Of a stretch of 64,000 nucleotides of DNA, positions 47,301 through 52,782 are shown in pieces; the stretch's first letter is position 1, and every line of letters starts with the position of its first letter. The stretch is from an uncultured Clostridia bacterium (GTDB lineage: Bacteria > Bacillota > Clostridia > Christensenellales > UBA1242). The notes under the pieces were generated by a model that worked only from the letters and a program-made list of their open reading frames with translations, ran no database searches and had not been told where the DNA came from. The DNA lies in NCBI GenBank assembly GCA_934754355.1, contig CAKVID010000004.1:124001-188000 (forward strand). Reading direction: 5' to 3'. Made by a program: the position numbers and the translations under genes.

Positions 47301-50186
47301 CAATGAGATAACTGCGCCATAATCTACATCTTTTTTGTAACTATCATCAAAATCAACTACACTGCCATCAGGCATTTTAGCCTTGAATAGAACTGTAATA
47401 GTTTTCTTCTCGTAAACTGTATAGAAAGTCAAATTTCTATCAATTGTATTTGCTGGGATAACTGGATATACACCGTCTACAATAGCGTATTTTATCTCTC
47501 CGCCATCAGTAGAAGAGAAACCAGTTAATTTGTAACCAATTTTGCTATCGAATGGCTGACCAAGAGCATTCTCTGATGGGAATGTAAAGTCTTCATTAAA
47601 TGCAATAGTTATAGTTATTTGAGTAGCGGTCTTATCGCCACTAGCCATAGTATCTTTGATTGTTACATTGTATTTCTTTGCTTCCCACTCAGCCACAAGT
47701 ACAACTTTCCTGCCTTCTTGCAAAGCCATCTCTGTCTTCTCTGAAACTGCAACAGTTACACCATCGGCTTTGTAATTGTAATAATAGTATTTGCCGTCAA
47801 TATTTAGGAAGTCGAATGTCGTTTTCTGAGTATCGCTTGTCTTGATTAATTTATCTCCAACAACACCATCGCTTATTTTTATTCTCCAACCTTTGAAAAT
47901 ATAATTTTCTTTGGCAATACTCTTAAGTCCACTACCAACATACAAATTAATCTTCAAATTGCCCGAACTTAATTCGGAATATTTATAACTAGTAACAGCA
48001 TTACCTGCAAATGTACCACCATTAGCATCATATTCTACTTCAAAATTAGTAGTCCAACTTGCATAGTAAATAGCGTCTCCATCAATCAAGAAATTAGATG
48101 ATGATGTATAGGCTTGACCATATCTATTAGTCTCTGCTTCGCTAAGTGCAATATTATCTCTAACTTTTCTTTTTAATGTGCTATATTCATTTGCTTTGTA
48201 ATCCACCTTAGACCAACCATCGAATATATAACCCTCTCTAGTTGGGCTCTTAGGGTAGTATTTGTAAGTTCCGCCATAAACTGGAGCATAAGTCTCAAAT
48301 ACTGTACCTCCAGACGACAACTCGTCATTATCATTTAGGTAGAATTTGACAGTATAAGGAGTTTTTAGCCAATACACAATAAGTGTTGCACTTGCTCTTC
48401 CTATGGTGTATTTGAAGTCTGGGTTAATTTCTCCCGTTGCTGACCTCTCCAAATATCTAGTTGCAAGTGAACTTGTACCTGTTGTCCAGCCTGCGAAATA
48501 ATTATATTTCTTAGTCCATTCGCTACCAGTAATTCTAGTGATATCTGCCATATTTGGCAACATGAACCACTCGCCTTCAATACCTGAATATTCAAAGTAT
48601 TTCTGATTGCTACCTTGTGCATATGCAAATTTAATTATATACACTTTTGACCATTGAGCAAATAATGTTGCAACATCACTAATTGTATGAACATATACAC
48701 TATTGCTATAACTAATTGTACCAGTCTGTCTATTCATGCCTAGAGTCTCTGTCCATGGTTCTTGTTGCCACAAAGCATACCACTTAGTATCTTCGCTCTT
48801 AGTATTAGTGCTATCTGTCCAACCTACAAGCCTATAATTTCTGTTGCTATCTCTGAATGCTTGACTAACTACATCTAGAGTTTCCAAATTAACTTTGGAA
48901 TAATGTCCGCCATTCTCGTATCCAGAATAAGTAAATTCGCCGTCATTATAATATTTGCCATATTCATCAATTATTACGCCATTCTCGTCTAAGAAGACCT
49001 TAAATAGATGAATTGGTGCTATTTTGCCATTAGAACTATTAGAATTCTTATTGAAAGTAATTTCGTAAGATTTTCTTTGCCATTTGGAATAGATATCAAA
49101 AGAATACAATACATTATCGTCACTATCTCTATCGCCTGTATCTTTACCCAAAATCTCTATAGTTGTGCCATTTGCTAATTTATATTCGTAATATGGCTGA
49201 CCATTTGCTTTGATTTTAAGATCTAGTTGCATAGCACTATCAATAGGCAAGGTGTAGTCTTCGTCCAAGAACCAACCCTTGAATTCATATTCGCCATATG
49301 CCATTCCAGCATTTACTTCATTTAGAGTAATATCCGAATAACCCTTATCTACAAATTCTACAAGGCTATCCATATATCTTACTCTGTCTTTGATAACGCT
49401 TTCTCTATCGTTATTTGTGTCACCAGTAATATTCTTGATAATATACTCGCCAGTACTATCTTTTAGAGGATTGTTGCTACTATCTAATTGATACTCAATA
49501 CCAGTATGAAGATTGACATCATATTGATTTTTCTCAAAGTAAGCATAGAAATCAATATCGGAAGGAATATCAATAACATATTCTTGACCGGCATACTTTA
49601 GATAATCCTTGGCTGTAGGGTCGTCTTCTGATACAACCTTAGTTGTCCAACCAACGAAATGATATCCTGGTTTGTTATTAAAGTCTGGAAGAAGATTATT
49701 GAAAGAGTCTCTACCTGTAGGAAGGCTAGGTATCTTAGTTCCGTATTCATATATCTCTGGATATGTATTTCTTGGAGGGATATAGGTCTTGTACATATAA
49801 GTGCCAAGGTTCTCATCAAAGTACTGCACATGATATTTAACCCTATAACTATTAGCCTGATAATTGGCGTATAGATTAAGGACATCGGTTGTAAGTTCGG
49901 CGTCTTTATCAAGAATTGTACCGCCATTCAACTCAAAATCATCATATGTCCAATACTTGAAAGTATAACCACTCTTCTCCATATCTGGAAGGGAAGATAG
50001 CGTGGAGTACTTCTTGACCGCAAAAGACCTAATAGGTGTATAGTCTGTGTCGTACAAATATACCCTAGTCTTTGGGTAAAGGTACACATAAAGGATTGTT
50101 GACAAGAACGCCAACAACAAAAGAATGATAATTATAATCGTTCTTATAAAGAGATTTTTTCTCTCATTACTTTCTCTCTCTTCCAT
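26340..50186 (-). CDS. Giant 7,948-residue surface protein: InlB-type repeats with Cys-rich C-terminal array
   Basis: One frame of 23.8 kb with no break. The N-terminus has a short charged tail and one very hydrophobic helix (residues 12-37, RTIIIIILLLLAFL), so it is held by an N-terminal anchor with the rest outside. From about residue 40 to beyond 6,500 it is built of InlB B-type (Listeria-Bacteroides, List_Bact_rpt/Flg_new) repeats. The hallmark GYxFxGW followed by an N/TLYAxW strand end recurs: GYTFKYW, GYHFVGW, YEFKGW, GYIFDGW, YTFAGW, YTFDGW; I count more than 30 by eye. Cysteine is rare until about 7,500, after which many CxxC pairs (CSYC, CTSC, CTIC, CTLC, CMHC, CTRC, CVDC, CIYC) alternate with histidines. 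No LPxTG or SLH motif. The start has GAGGGA. Likely a very large adhesin or wall-spanning filament. Confidence 0.92.
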   Translation of the reverse strand: MEERESNERKNLFIRTIIIIILLLLAFLSTILYVYLYPKTRVYLYDTDYTPIRSFAVKKYSTLSSLPDMEKSGYTFKYWTYDDFELNGGTILDKDAELTTDVLNLYANYQANSYRVKYHVQYFDENLGTYMYKTYIPPRNTYPEIYEYGTKIPSLPTGRDSFNNLLPDFNNKPGYHFVGWTTKVVSEDDPTAKDYLKYAGQEYVIDIPSDIDFYAYFEKNQYDVNLHTGIEYQLDSSNNPLKDSTGEYIIKNITGDTNNDRESVIKDRVRYMDSLVEFVDKGYSDITLNEVNAGMAYGEYEFKGWFLDEDYTLPIDSAMQLDLKIKANGQPYYEYKLANGTTIEILGKDTGDRDSDDNVLYSFDIYSKWQRKSYEITFNKNSNSSNGKIAPIHLFKVFLDENGVIIDEYGKYYNDGEFTYSGYENGGHYSKVNLETLDVVSQAFRDSNRNYRLVGWTDSTNTKSEDTKWYALWQQEPWTETLGMNRQTGTISYSNSVYVHTISDVATLFAQWSKVYIIKFAYAQGSNQKYFEYSGIEGEWFMLPNMADITRITGSEWTKKYNYFAGWTTGTSSLATRYLERSATGEINPDFKYTIGRASATLIVYWLKTPYTVKFYLNDNDELSSGGTVFETYAPVYGGTYKYYPKSPTREGYIFDGWSKVDYKANEYSTLKRKVRDNIALSEAETNRYGQAYTSSSNFLIDGDAIYYASWTTNFEVEYDANGGTFAGNAVTSYKYSELSSGNLKINLYVGSGLKSIAKENYIFKGWRIKISDGVVGDKLIKTSDTQKTTFDFLNIDGKYYYYNYKADGVTVAVSEKTEMALQEGRKVVLVAEWEAKKYNVTIKDTMASGDKTATQITITIAFNEDFTFPSENALGQPFDSKIGYKLTGFSSTDGGEIKYAIVDGVYPVIPANTIDRNLTFYTVYEKKTITVLFKAKMPDGSVVDFDDSYKKDVDYGAVISLPVIPTIDYSGKTLKFKYWYYEVVGNDGTREVQITSGDKVIYHDADNQLIIYGHFEAESYDITIGITNPYNNASLIVSTITLDPQEKDSQITDVLYQEVMDKVYASLQELLKDYLIEGASNGIYKGYTLVGLYSTGGYDDKFEAGKLFNSTNFRILGFTTSGMTLATRWNANEVDIVYNAEEGEGGDKKTDRIVFSTIPVTLKDSSFVTVTGGQIIKSWYILDGSNKLFFDCSSILAGVGSKYGYSNLNALQKFITWDNSGKGTINLYANVAQTCNIEYYTFNGNATEKVKTQSFIFGEDINLELGDIAITGLFTGKDMKFEGWYLSNSIKFVGGQSMSAVRDYLNADNNYTIKLYANLTFIKSVYIVKVSGGITQEELYSTETIGILKYNEAGEVFYINAITLKSYPEVSSDMLPEGYTYYGLRFGENTYKKEEISGTGISIPVSGDNITLYTYYTQEYTITYKVIDGATFEDGTTEDRVETYLIGLDKVVVGGNITIKYGAKKAGYEGCFVGWQVRADNGSLGNVKYLLNAIFFPTERNVTLVPSFKTPEGGTIDAVIVLIKEKGSDDSKTFAYLTSDNKPSENQTEKHITNGYTFTFLGGDSYSWVNLSKDLYKWVDEDGNEYAVGDTFTIPVAISSGQTFTFTGVWVEKYIVNFNQPVEYESAVNYTPQRTLYRGQEYKLEEKPQIFVDGVEVEGVEFKYWTYDDNGTARIIKLGDTIVLNKEGETGYKYVGNADGSGIHYLPAPEGNNVYTLLGAWSYVTYSVTLIVTSSGTDYRLVLANVPFGTIIGNREMLNSSYAYLQNADESITNTNISNINYILNTLETDSRGIVGWSKTKDSTTADADVLNGIKDNLTLYAVWQDKYTLSFANANDTFGYNMAIADSKHLPSETIDVNDVIKYIYAKGYSTVYLEDGKWIIINSSENDYYYFVSGFRASKTLSTVSGEVTELLVDGNGRVPAFTMPVGDVTLTPVISPIYKVSFYDNIDQDGGNLVLNNEGVEKYIKFIRSGESLELNSNYTTSRINFTFNGWNTDKDSDSTITSITAVDKNINLYAIWASNRRIKFQVSLSSANGITNRNMLEMPLTKDNKVNADILNKYLNGEEITLENVVVYGNLDKVVSLMNLGHQAYSYNFNNYLLEGYIVYPKSGASTTLTLDDLLRENFGSDNYNVTEDVVVTFNLIDIFQIVYNANSSDVEGDINGIDYFVATASKTGKLVEKTISNPDGIDSSFKLPTPNVTRKHFTASMWASDAVLSNSTIRYNLSSAEDLLLNSSKLNSIATMLRNKYTQIYNLYIIWEYELIDTYVYAVADVIDSEQEGNADLPETTLVSPYKAYLLGGIDGANIGFANIPNIITIGGNRIISVGNYAYNKTNPSIAQVRYNSTIVLNSNNLNLTIGGYTLVGFSTTLYKLGESVAEDKYYAFGSEIIVDDNLIKSGVIKLYPVYTYATKDITVNTAFGGVTVRENFQLKNSDGDILTSTTAGYIYIDNMHSVDSVITSEENSKVFTVNHFTTIEIIADKPDSGYGFDKFDSNITDAGFITIDETHAYIGTADMSYLFNATNNGLDRYYIVTTYSADKVKVNINLNYGLYTLKDGFTDNGTITIGGVTDSLNYEAYTLDRANLNALIKVTSISQLSYSLDNRSDYYDFVLYSGDKVITLSQGRMIDVSQLEMSATRDGEGYYEADITIVATPKSYTVTFVMNRGTLQNVAMSATSAIYNNVDKFDIVNRSAVVFMGSEITLPTKEDITYTKGKFVKFYLNGDETKSAITKYIISKDTTFVEDFDDNAYTIQYNYKGRVTYVSGFEPNSLVTIGVEEARNIDGFSLEYWTYENGEKAFDDGEKITITKSYILYGYYSGNKITYKYTYTGGEKIVEGENGQDITLLDPSTLTDATHADNLYISGWKYNGKTFTAPSKITFAELGYIYDANNSTIVFEAVYLGRYTYTIEYVTTGLQDGDLSNASEFSSTTHYVRKSNSTDGYYLSDLKVKISEVTPLYDAGKSLYFDKYTIEYSIDNRNNWITTTDEIRVGGTLTLVEPIDNVNIIYRLTPTFVSTYSTITIDYTLTNPTDNSSLQDTNTADGNSVSSYITNREFNTGKAFSDDYLLSIASVMGSSTASFSISGDSVGFGLTIEGIDWFEYTLLGYKITLYRTLDDTNPVTRQFLFGQSANEDRSIAGFAKAKLTSIWEQKYVIYYYNQSNTLLKKDYHEFDESISAIATLNKDIASSENFYLNGYAFVGWTTISGNNHVVNSVDEFVTFASEIEVEKGNRRVFLYPAQAKIYTLKFITEGVDSEDSTNFVFGSYSTPTIHLGINDSNSINLANYMLSAGNYFDYSDLSKLYTSYDSTKYTFKGFASSTDGEPNTTYTFDSSAINGNNINAYVIWRKNSYNITFTFEAYDNSGDNTNLLANYIFEINKYYADNMNFAWSYDASTNYFDILADTENNGNWISDIKNSDGVCLEEKINSILSNEGIDYLSAIKFVHEVGSSEAELDVSNPYMVTSSDTIRVIFVTPVYRLSYRVYGDAKYQGNEVKNNELYSEIISLGSVVTPKINISDIEVAGYNIDYWASTGDTNFFAGGSHTIGSSDIEASKVTSEYRLIISPHYSTAYELNFYYFASLEDLKNYEMAVENGDNNANDYYTKLGDTINVSLNDTIGLYETDSDGNVIYDEYSPRKKYLDAAKTIRATIFDSYLQSNVVEVVVDKNNNSKTRINSLQDLFTVFANYEYVTNGEIRVNNDEKTYMVFDLDDGNYYTNSYSVKTYGTGNALVNNIYLKYEILSHEVSFVSAVVVENEDAEGNTSLVFDEYVSSIYNVFGEYALNSEQLNDTGDINYEGETRGLANTINSNDISNGIVTYRNSIYLMNRPFYVRAATNVSNSFIFQGWKILTSSNELVDLADSGLELSEVVDGDSGQIKYWQVRNVTKDIKFVSVYTQNFIEVVVNLTSEDGVGDQLLLSLMSFYSNLYADYSEDTANITVNESTHTTTYNIAVLYNSWLSIDVHEDLKASYKIKTVRVGSFETSGSISIGVDDSNIINNKIVINVEYAQLSYDMLLKIDQTIDGTRYSGQLDKVNYSIGEINSSSELAYTGNEFGYSADLPVGATLSGNTLGVPTLNNYTFTKWQYRDNAGNWIDLTTIDAVDIADYFNQVYIRAIFEANTINVEYVVETNYDGNKVTQEITDLRTTVTYGNSLTLPYVFIETDNYITTGFDLGNFGSKITVVASNNEVMDVLVIKATYTDIKHVVFSAGDTGFTIPSDYPVDKSTLNKIVESPIVVHSGTSYYYNKCDSNSLTAGTIKMASQETTIKGNSYVIPSATIAPIDGVQFEGFVSKMSKSYSYGDTYTYTSGDEENGLITLTAVVSTSINVKFYVTNPSDNSLATFATKIEDGIPFDIEYINLRIDKDSNYKYVDIDVDGSNTKYIKFNAMTGSNIDVAYFMQSSDVDNYKFYGWSTEKINTFTNILNLYNSSDNYDNGGYKYLSYYTLDSGICSKKAYQVITRELSEFIRNNNAQTLYAIWEQKYTVSFVDDDEILRASNKYGFGEAITFPSPSDFTLTNDTQKWIGWQSGDSRVEFVDGKAMAYMSVASAQTWRPLWQNGYTITLNTNFDRDRVSAIFAKYGQTQSNIKNGLGYPMIIDDNSLFKASGEIVTIGGKTYSSTYTYNELILDNQKISLSSISMTDCIMDSDGNVTTIYPTNLTLSNATWLNSYYTFAGWSYTPDGEVIAYDKLSAIGVQNNSNTTLYAIWNACEFDMTFCASQEDAGKGVSIDPTSVITVRFGETFNIEDYEKEEFIRNYSELYNKPGYRFREWKVIAPLTNAILRSVGLNIINNQYLYPVFDEAYTVIFKSTKDQIIAGQGDDLENCQKVINGEYVAIRDYIINTLGQDISQVKELYYNNNLAVKTNISKDTDKILFDSSKISGNDQTNKTFTIYIDVSFSINLYVPQIDTSNSNYYSYKNIDVAPDSIITVKSSSAYSEEYTLDTSAYSGNPNFVGWYFYPRVTEDVSNDKYLSRVTGTEVFRVDDLNNAIVRFKVTIEKTMSGGIEVSKYILITYTADGNEITYDLSSNGLAINFFAKLTVKQTITLGSSEDKLIQKYAQLSAISSNYLLIDNTETIDNTSTGNRDVKTYTITTAYKSSKEITFTIETEGYIIDKVNTTDNALVGYTPDNSNLVNEYSLLDRNNRYILNLNKSTTTSKIINGNTVDGMFITYTFTLEAIIVNNYTFSFEITPYTTNVEYKINADDGKFLTSSNNDFATSGAIGMLAGTNIYGNSNNKAYESNNITISYNYTTTNGYNVLTFSSVPYGARLNFEYVPNEIMHKHFDSIKFAWDSNVWKVDGNNNIGYTSISVDSSGKSITYTPVEYTGSNKTASFNTIYEIEVVFVANKIEKVELYLDFENSDPVNNTTWIKALNKTVDGHEIKTTKFANPTTQIEYTRYYIYWEIGAENISAGTDLTNKFSEWKNNFHTDFENKLASGNPGQAQIDLGVLLNYFWLDDNSNFQTYSKYKSEQSSNGYLEGNTIYSLNNGTVQLHIDLTKAMIISASTRTMDYLNTNEVLIDSNGLYVQRATISVQRDNASNTLVYGRDNVKIDYTDNTLESNLLLKARFDNNNLTFTTTPNSADGSHVEYVMSKWSAIDGGSISDGITSNTLKLGSNNANNNIKDMFAEFGTVDVHKLPEIHLRGDVVAKTFAINFYNAESDGTYPLIATFDVAYDENIANITDKDTGAYKYLHYNYSIQSMRALNSLHPAPRFKLDTNNDNGSAKFVHPIDDMSNIYGELHYLFKYWALSVGGSAYNATWALVNKTGNEYNAVNLYANYESALMIRFIKFDGNSEVECPLYLASTNFVDQFGIKYDTSLLSKDYAVNSTWLSSNANATKDANGNYEFYLRGINNITNIKVSTLQDIENAYKNDENNLAEKDMYILYPKMEIILTVYKHMTDVGYSSETAEYYTLGGKLVFEQEIITSNSGYEATNNLALSNIILGANEEALSTLAPADRYPVDYTFSMWYVGNNNSYLGTIVNNNLQQSNLSKLISDWLNSAEHTSVTTENGKLISNNIEITSDANVYPHFNAKVIVSTSAWGNLLITSGDGSTYSAGEQFSLFRSIPSFKYITPISYDENARMHLGIWYETLAKDSNGFTYAVFKIVDRTNNTTLYTINYKANQTIFDKIAMNITTKNGISRILSRAGSLDSSNSYMDIEDAYGAITLAPTAYPANVTLSTSQFVITNIPEPLKYSNTIKYNVSSLNIEGGAEFIFDTKSSESEMNWKISFKSIINGEMDSKNYVTATAQAPFFTNKLNEYLTNYRWQYSTDNGKTWNDCPDNMSALGSYPIRLAAEWKTFNVEFIRMKDTSSSITKVDTEGGEWKIKDKTYDGYKINGKTYESYLLYKGEILKYNESNLSFVFDGSPLGRSGIVAQITNNNGYAQGWLLRPTSTKVAKIDDQSTYDYQENDYAFVAWVEAKKTIDVNVDTNDGTGYTKTDGIMPGYGNVEYSISNPLVNGTTSEMSNLAINKKNKTYGSIIVGASTKVTFKFSENQNTNHNLVGITWKTGNPSIKVNAEASDYTISEYGDDLLRYVQVLFDATPTQSTYNLAYRNNKFVTYNGSADNAMYTIYGGYTIEYSLASNVLTAKIYSYWYDKSTNNISAVNTFTVALKENKTNAKDKYYPRDNYYIRDLKIFEVDTITTTNNIIDNNLDMNSGTSIINGNTITVRSTSYDGNKKVYVVKFDEYIHAVDLSYNITYAGSTSTSLSTDLAYIEAEKIDGNAVTQNITGAITTINNISNNEATGYIQYDMIKGGIYLSISDRFAGTIVPSNSKEYSYKLKSVSIAGKTVTYPTSTSSVTGAQESFDIEEASYTVDIVLTVSNAVNVLFKLTLPRAEDLRNLRISYTSNINGYVPTFNSDTATVAIPVNSTVTISNNGKTLEIFDGKTGSLLLRYVITSGDSIYTFDGWYVDSNYTHSLMEENVTRTIGGYSYNLIGFDSNTKITDTTKLTRDCAIVLSMDRSEIKIYQDNTTWYNLIKYDNSNDRIESNTDDIDFLLNKLQGTKFSSSATYTVPGGLIELMPLGIGDTLHHSRGGDNTGNYVGINSSTSRPLNIGNRWQAMNSRGDVFTLTIDANSPRKLSLGQSTQSYDNLPEYVVLRAGSKGIETANNYDVELTQGNEWVLVEYPAITANNTVTVTFTEYEDGSGNQYVLDMLKSDHDLYTGEITNQITSLYSEKYSTSRLYENLASCPRSYFANVYSDYGKEYYSPTSVTFNAGNTWTNRGSGSKVSLTGYKVYTNSSILANNVKTLNLASYSQNTIKVSPIFAETKQYKVTFINSSRYFGSQAKTYYVMDGDTYSFSYNLTGISMVTSSSGTTSTVYVPTDGTYTPGNDDYVLNGLWFKGTFTNAEFNGKFSNAYFYNSTYNLYTIASSYVSPSSSQLNIKFVPTGDVEIWPLTVKLNQHIVYGKCTNYRSFRNLPINEAQVCGLYNFVPTGLKLDARGMLRNIDLGSVVSRYFTVNNDAKWETENEVFTYSLTHNRHAMFFTNKLNWLACIQYQEAQCSYCGAIDPYYGETGGSRHTWKYGLWERKDDNKHIRSGYCTSCNKPTSEVSQHSYDVNKPLYQFVANNQHYKYYECTICGGQANRSSLENCNIKRIFSYYDSEQHRITPECTLCKNQGADSYGTHYQSNSALIEDIAGTCGGYNQEKFKCMHCKGQIIRNVGDKLEHTFEYLMKITKRRPTNNRDNTFEQYSLRDEYGISTLALQNPNQQILNDGGSGTTYPMPSCSHIATCTRCGYSREESCTMKLKVPTCANEGRWTCTHNCGFLQSVKATGKHKYHVYILRELPKGDMTCYSHKVNVGSWNKTYSGHSYTYSYTNVDVYGYTYKIKCVDCDKTDNMMYYSSYMNHDIRITSENLGKDFVINSFRDLFLTGLKASLITTILRYVLSYDSKSGECIYCGVKCERWGISLGNTVINAVANWFNLNIPLVYDSGWYVKKKQ

Positions 50187-50267
50187 TTTTCCCTCGCTTC
50201 AATCAAAGATATTACTAGTAAATATTACACACATTCGCACGCGTATATAATAATACTCTCTAGTAGT

Positions 50268-50296
50268 ATTTTATAGACAATTTGCAACCTTGTCAA
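50268..50296 (-). promoter_or_regulatory. Promoter of the giant surface protein gene
   Basis: Minus strand TTGACA (50296-50291), 17 bp, TAAAAT (50273-50268). The predicted leader is about 75 nt. The same -10 hexamer serves the genes at 2885 and 3216. Confidence 0.7.
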
Positions 50297-50671
50297 TTAA
50301 ATAACTTGTGTTACGAAAAATAATATAATTTGTTGAATTTTGAATTTTTATGCATATTTATGTAAAAGCAGGCTATATTTAGCCATTTTTTATGTACACA
50401 AATAGTTTTTGCAATTTGACTATAATTATATATTATTTATATATTTCTGGTGCTAAAATAAAAAATTTAATTCATAAATTTTTATGAATTAAAAAATTTC
50501 CGATTTTTAGAATTGTCAATAAATATTTACTTTTTGACAATTGTTAATTTTATAGTATTTTTATGCACTCATTTTTGTTCCTATTTTACATGTAAATCTA
50601 AGGTATATTTTGGGTGCAAAATATCTTAAGTTTAATTACGAATTTAGAAGATAATATAGCCTAAAATTACG
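50297..50671. other. Gene-free AT-rich gap with a 12-bp palindrome
   Basis: Only two structures stand out: TTAATTCATAAA (50467-50478) / TTTATGAATTAA (50481-50492), a perfect inverted repeat with a 2-nt loop and a possible operator, and a small hairpin GGCTA-TATT-TAGCC near 50373-50386. No reading frame looks coding. Confidence 0.5.
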
Positions 50672-50738
50672 AAAAAAAACAACCCTTTAGATATGGCCTT
50701 ATTCTTGGCTTTTTATCTTCTATTAGGTTGTTTTTTTT
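50672..50738 (-). terminator. Terminator of typA
   Basis: The stem AAAAAAAACAACC (50672-50684) / GGTTGTTTTTTTT (50726-50738) with the inner pairings AGATA / TATCT and GCC / GGC, located 20 bp beyond the stop. Confidence 0.88.
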
Positions 50739-50758
50739 AGTCTAATTTTATTCACTAA

Positions 50759-52585
50759 TTATTCAACATTATTCTTCTTTCTAAAATCCATTCTGCCTCT
50801 AGTTACATGGTCAAGAATGATTTTTCTAAGTCTCAAACTCTTAGGAGTAACTTCCAAAAGTTCATCATCATCTAGGAATTCTAGGCTCTCTTCCAAAGTC
50901 ATAATCTTAGGTGCTTCTAGTCTTAGAGCATCATCACTAGCCGAAGAACGCATATTTGTTAATTGTTTCTTTTTGCATACATTTACTACAATATCTACAC
51001 CCTTAGGGTTCATTCCTACTATCATGCCACCATACACTTGAGTGCCTGGAGTAATAAATAGTCTGCCCCTTTCTTGAGAATTGTATAATCCATATTGACA
51101 TGCTTCGCCATTCTCATAAGCAATCAACGCACCAAAACTTCTTCTCTCAATATTTCCCTTGAATGCGTCATATTTCTCGAATACACTAGACATAATTCCT
51201 TCACCCTTAGTATCTGTTAAGAACTGAGATTTATATCCGAATAATCCTCTAGATGGAATTAAGAACTCTAGTCTTGTTCTATTTCCATGATTTGTCATTG
51301 TTACAAGTTCGCCCTTACGATTACCAATCTCGCTCATAACTGAGCCAACAGCATCATCTGGCACATCTGCTACAAATCTATCAATAGGTTCACATTTAAC
51401 CCCATCAATTTCTTTGTACAATACTTTTGGCATAGAAACTTGGAATTCATATCCGTCTCTACGCATATTTTCTATCAAAATTGATATATGCATTTCTCCT
51501 CTACCAAGAACGGTAAAACTATCTGCACTATCGGTATCAAAGACTTTCAAACTCAAGTCTCTAACTGCTTCTTTGTATAATCTATCTCTTAGGTGTCTAG
51601 AAGTACAATATTTGCCTTCTTTGCCTGCAAATGGACTATTATTAACACTGAATGTCATTTGAACAGAAGGTTCGCTAATCTTAACAAATGGAATAGCCTC
51701 CACCATTGATTTATCACAAATTGTATCTCCAATAGTTACATCTGGGCTACCAGCCAAGCAAACGATATCTCCAGCACTTGCCTCAGTTAGAGGTACTCTC
51801 TTAAGACCTTCAAAAGCGAATATATTAACGACCTTGAAAGGTTTAGCCTTACACTCCCCATAGTAGTTGCATACTTCTACATTATCATTAACATGGATAA
51901 CACCTCTCTCAATCTTACCAATTGAAAGTTTACCCAAATAATCATTATGCTCACTAGAACTTACAAGCATTTGGAATGGTGCATTTACATCTGCATTTGG
52001 AGCAGGAATGTAATCAACAATAGTCTTGAATATTGGTTGCATATCTGTACCCGGAACATCTGGGTCAAGGCTTGCTACTCCTTGTCTACAAGAAGCAAAT
52101 ATAAATGGACTTTCTAGTTGCTCTTCTGATGCATTCAAATCCAAGAATAATTCTAGTACTTCGTCTACAACTTCTTTTGGTCTTGCTTCTGGTTTATCAA
52201 TTTTATTTACAACAACTATTACTTTGTGGTTAAGTTCCAATGCTTTCTGCAATACAAATCTTGTCTGAGGCATAGGACCTTCAAAAGCGTCTACTACTAG
52301 TAGAACACCATCAACCATCTTAAGAACTCTCTCAACTTCGCCACCAAAATCTGCGTGTCCCGGAGTATCAATAATATTAATCTTGGTGTCTCCGTACTTA
52401 ACAGCAGTATTTTTGCTAAGGATTGTAATTCCTCTCTCTTTCTCTAGGGCATTGCTATCCATAACCCTATCTTCAATTACTTGATTATCTCTAAATACAT
52501 GACCTTGCTTAAGTAGTTCATTAACTAGACTAGTTTTGCCATGGTCAACATGGGCGATAATCGCTACATTTCTAACATTTTGCAT
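50759..52585 (-). CDS. typA: Ribosome-associated GTPase TypA/BipA
   Basis: 608 residues, typical length. GTPase motifs: G1 AHVDHGKTS, switch RGITI, G3 [15 protein letters not shown]4 NKIDKPEAR. After domain II come the elongation-factor-like domains and the BipA-specific C-terminal part ([15 protein letters not shown], ending KKNNVE). BipA binds 70S ribosomes and supports 50S assembly, especially under stress or cold. It is transcribed alone, between its own promoter and terminator. An AGGAGA site fixes the start. Confidence 0.96.
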   Translation of the reverse strand: MQNVRNVAIIAHVDHGKTSLVNELLKQGHVFRDNQVIEDRVMDSNALEKERGITILSKNTAVKYGDTKINIIDTPGHADFGGEVERVLKMVDGVLLVVDAFEGPMPQTRFVLQKALELNHKVIVVVNKIDKPEARPKEVVDEVLELFLDLNASEEQLESPFIFASCRQGVASLDPDVPGTDMQPIFKTIVDYIPAPNADVNAPFQMLVSSSEHNDYLGKLSIGKIERGVIHVNDNVEVCNYYGECKAKPFKVVNIFAFEGLKRVPLTEASAGDIVCLAGSPDVTIGDTICDKSMVEAIPFVKISEPSVQMTFSVNNSPFAGKEGKYCTSRHLRDRLYKEAVRDLSLKVFDTDSADSFTVLGRGEMHISILIENMRRDGYEFQVSMPKVLYKEIDGVKCEPIDRFVADVPDDAVGSVMSEIGNRKGELVTMTNHGNRTRLEFLIPSRGLFGYKSQFLTDTKGEGIMSSVFEKYDAFKGNIERRSFGALIAYENGEACQYGLYNSQERGRLFITPGTQVYGGMIVGMNPKGVDIVVNVCKKKQLTNMRSSASDDALRLEAPKIMTLEESLEFLDDDELLEVTPKSLRLRKIILDHVTRGRMDFRKKNNVE

Positions 52586-52655
52586 ACTTTTCTCCTAAAT
52601 CATTTAAGCCTTTATAGACTTAATTTTTCCAAAATTCATCAAAAAATTACTCCAT

Positions 52656-52684
52656 ATTTTAGCACAAGTATTATAACATTACAA
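52656..52684 (-). promoter_or_regulatory. Promoter of typA (extended -10)
   Basis: Minus strand TTGTAA (52684-52679), 17 bp, TAAAAT (52661-52656), with TGC directly before the -10. Confidence 0.55.
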
Positions 52685-52703
52685 GTACTTTAAAATAAAA
52701 TAT

Positions 52704-52774
52704 ATAAAAAAAAGAAGAATTATATCTTAACACACAAAATTATCACTTTGCTATAAAAATATACAATTCTTCTA
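52704..52774 (-). terminator. Terminator of the CNNM/CBS gene
   Basis: The outer stem AGAAGAATT (minus strand 52773-52765) pairs with AATTCTTCT (52721-52713), with T8 after it. The loop is long (about 43 nt), which weakens the call. Confidence 0.6.
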
Positions 52775-52782
52775 TCAACTAA

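Noticed and set aside
50297..50671. Small genes in the gap upstream of the giant gene
   Set aside because: No frame of useful length with a ribosome site; the region is AT-rich and holds only hairpins.
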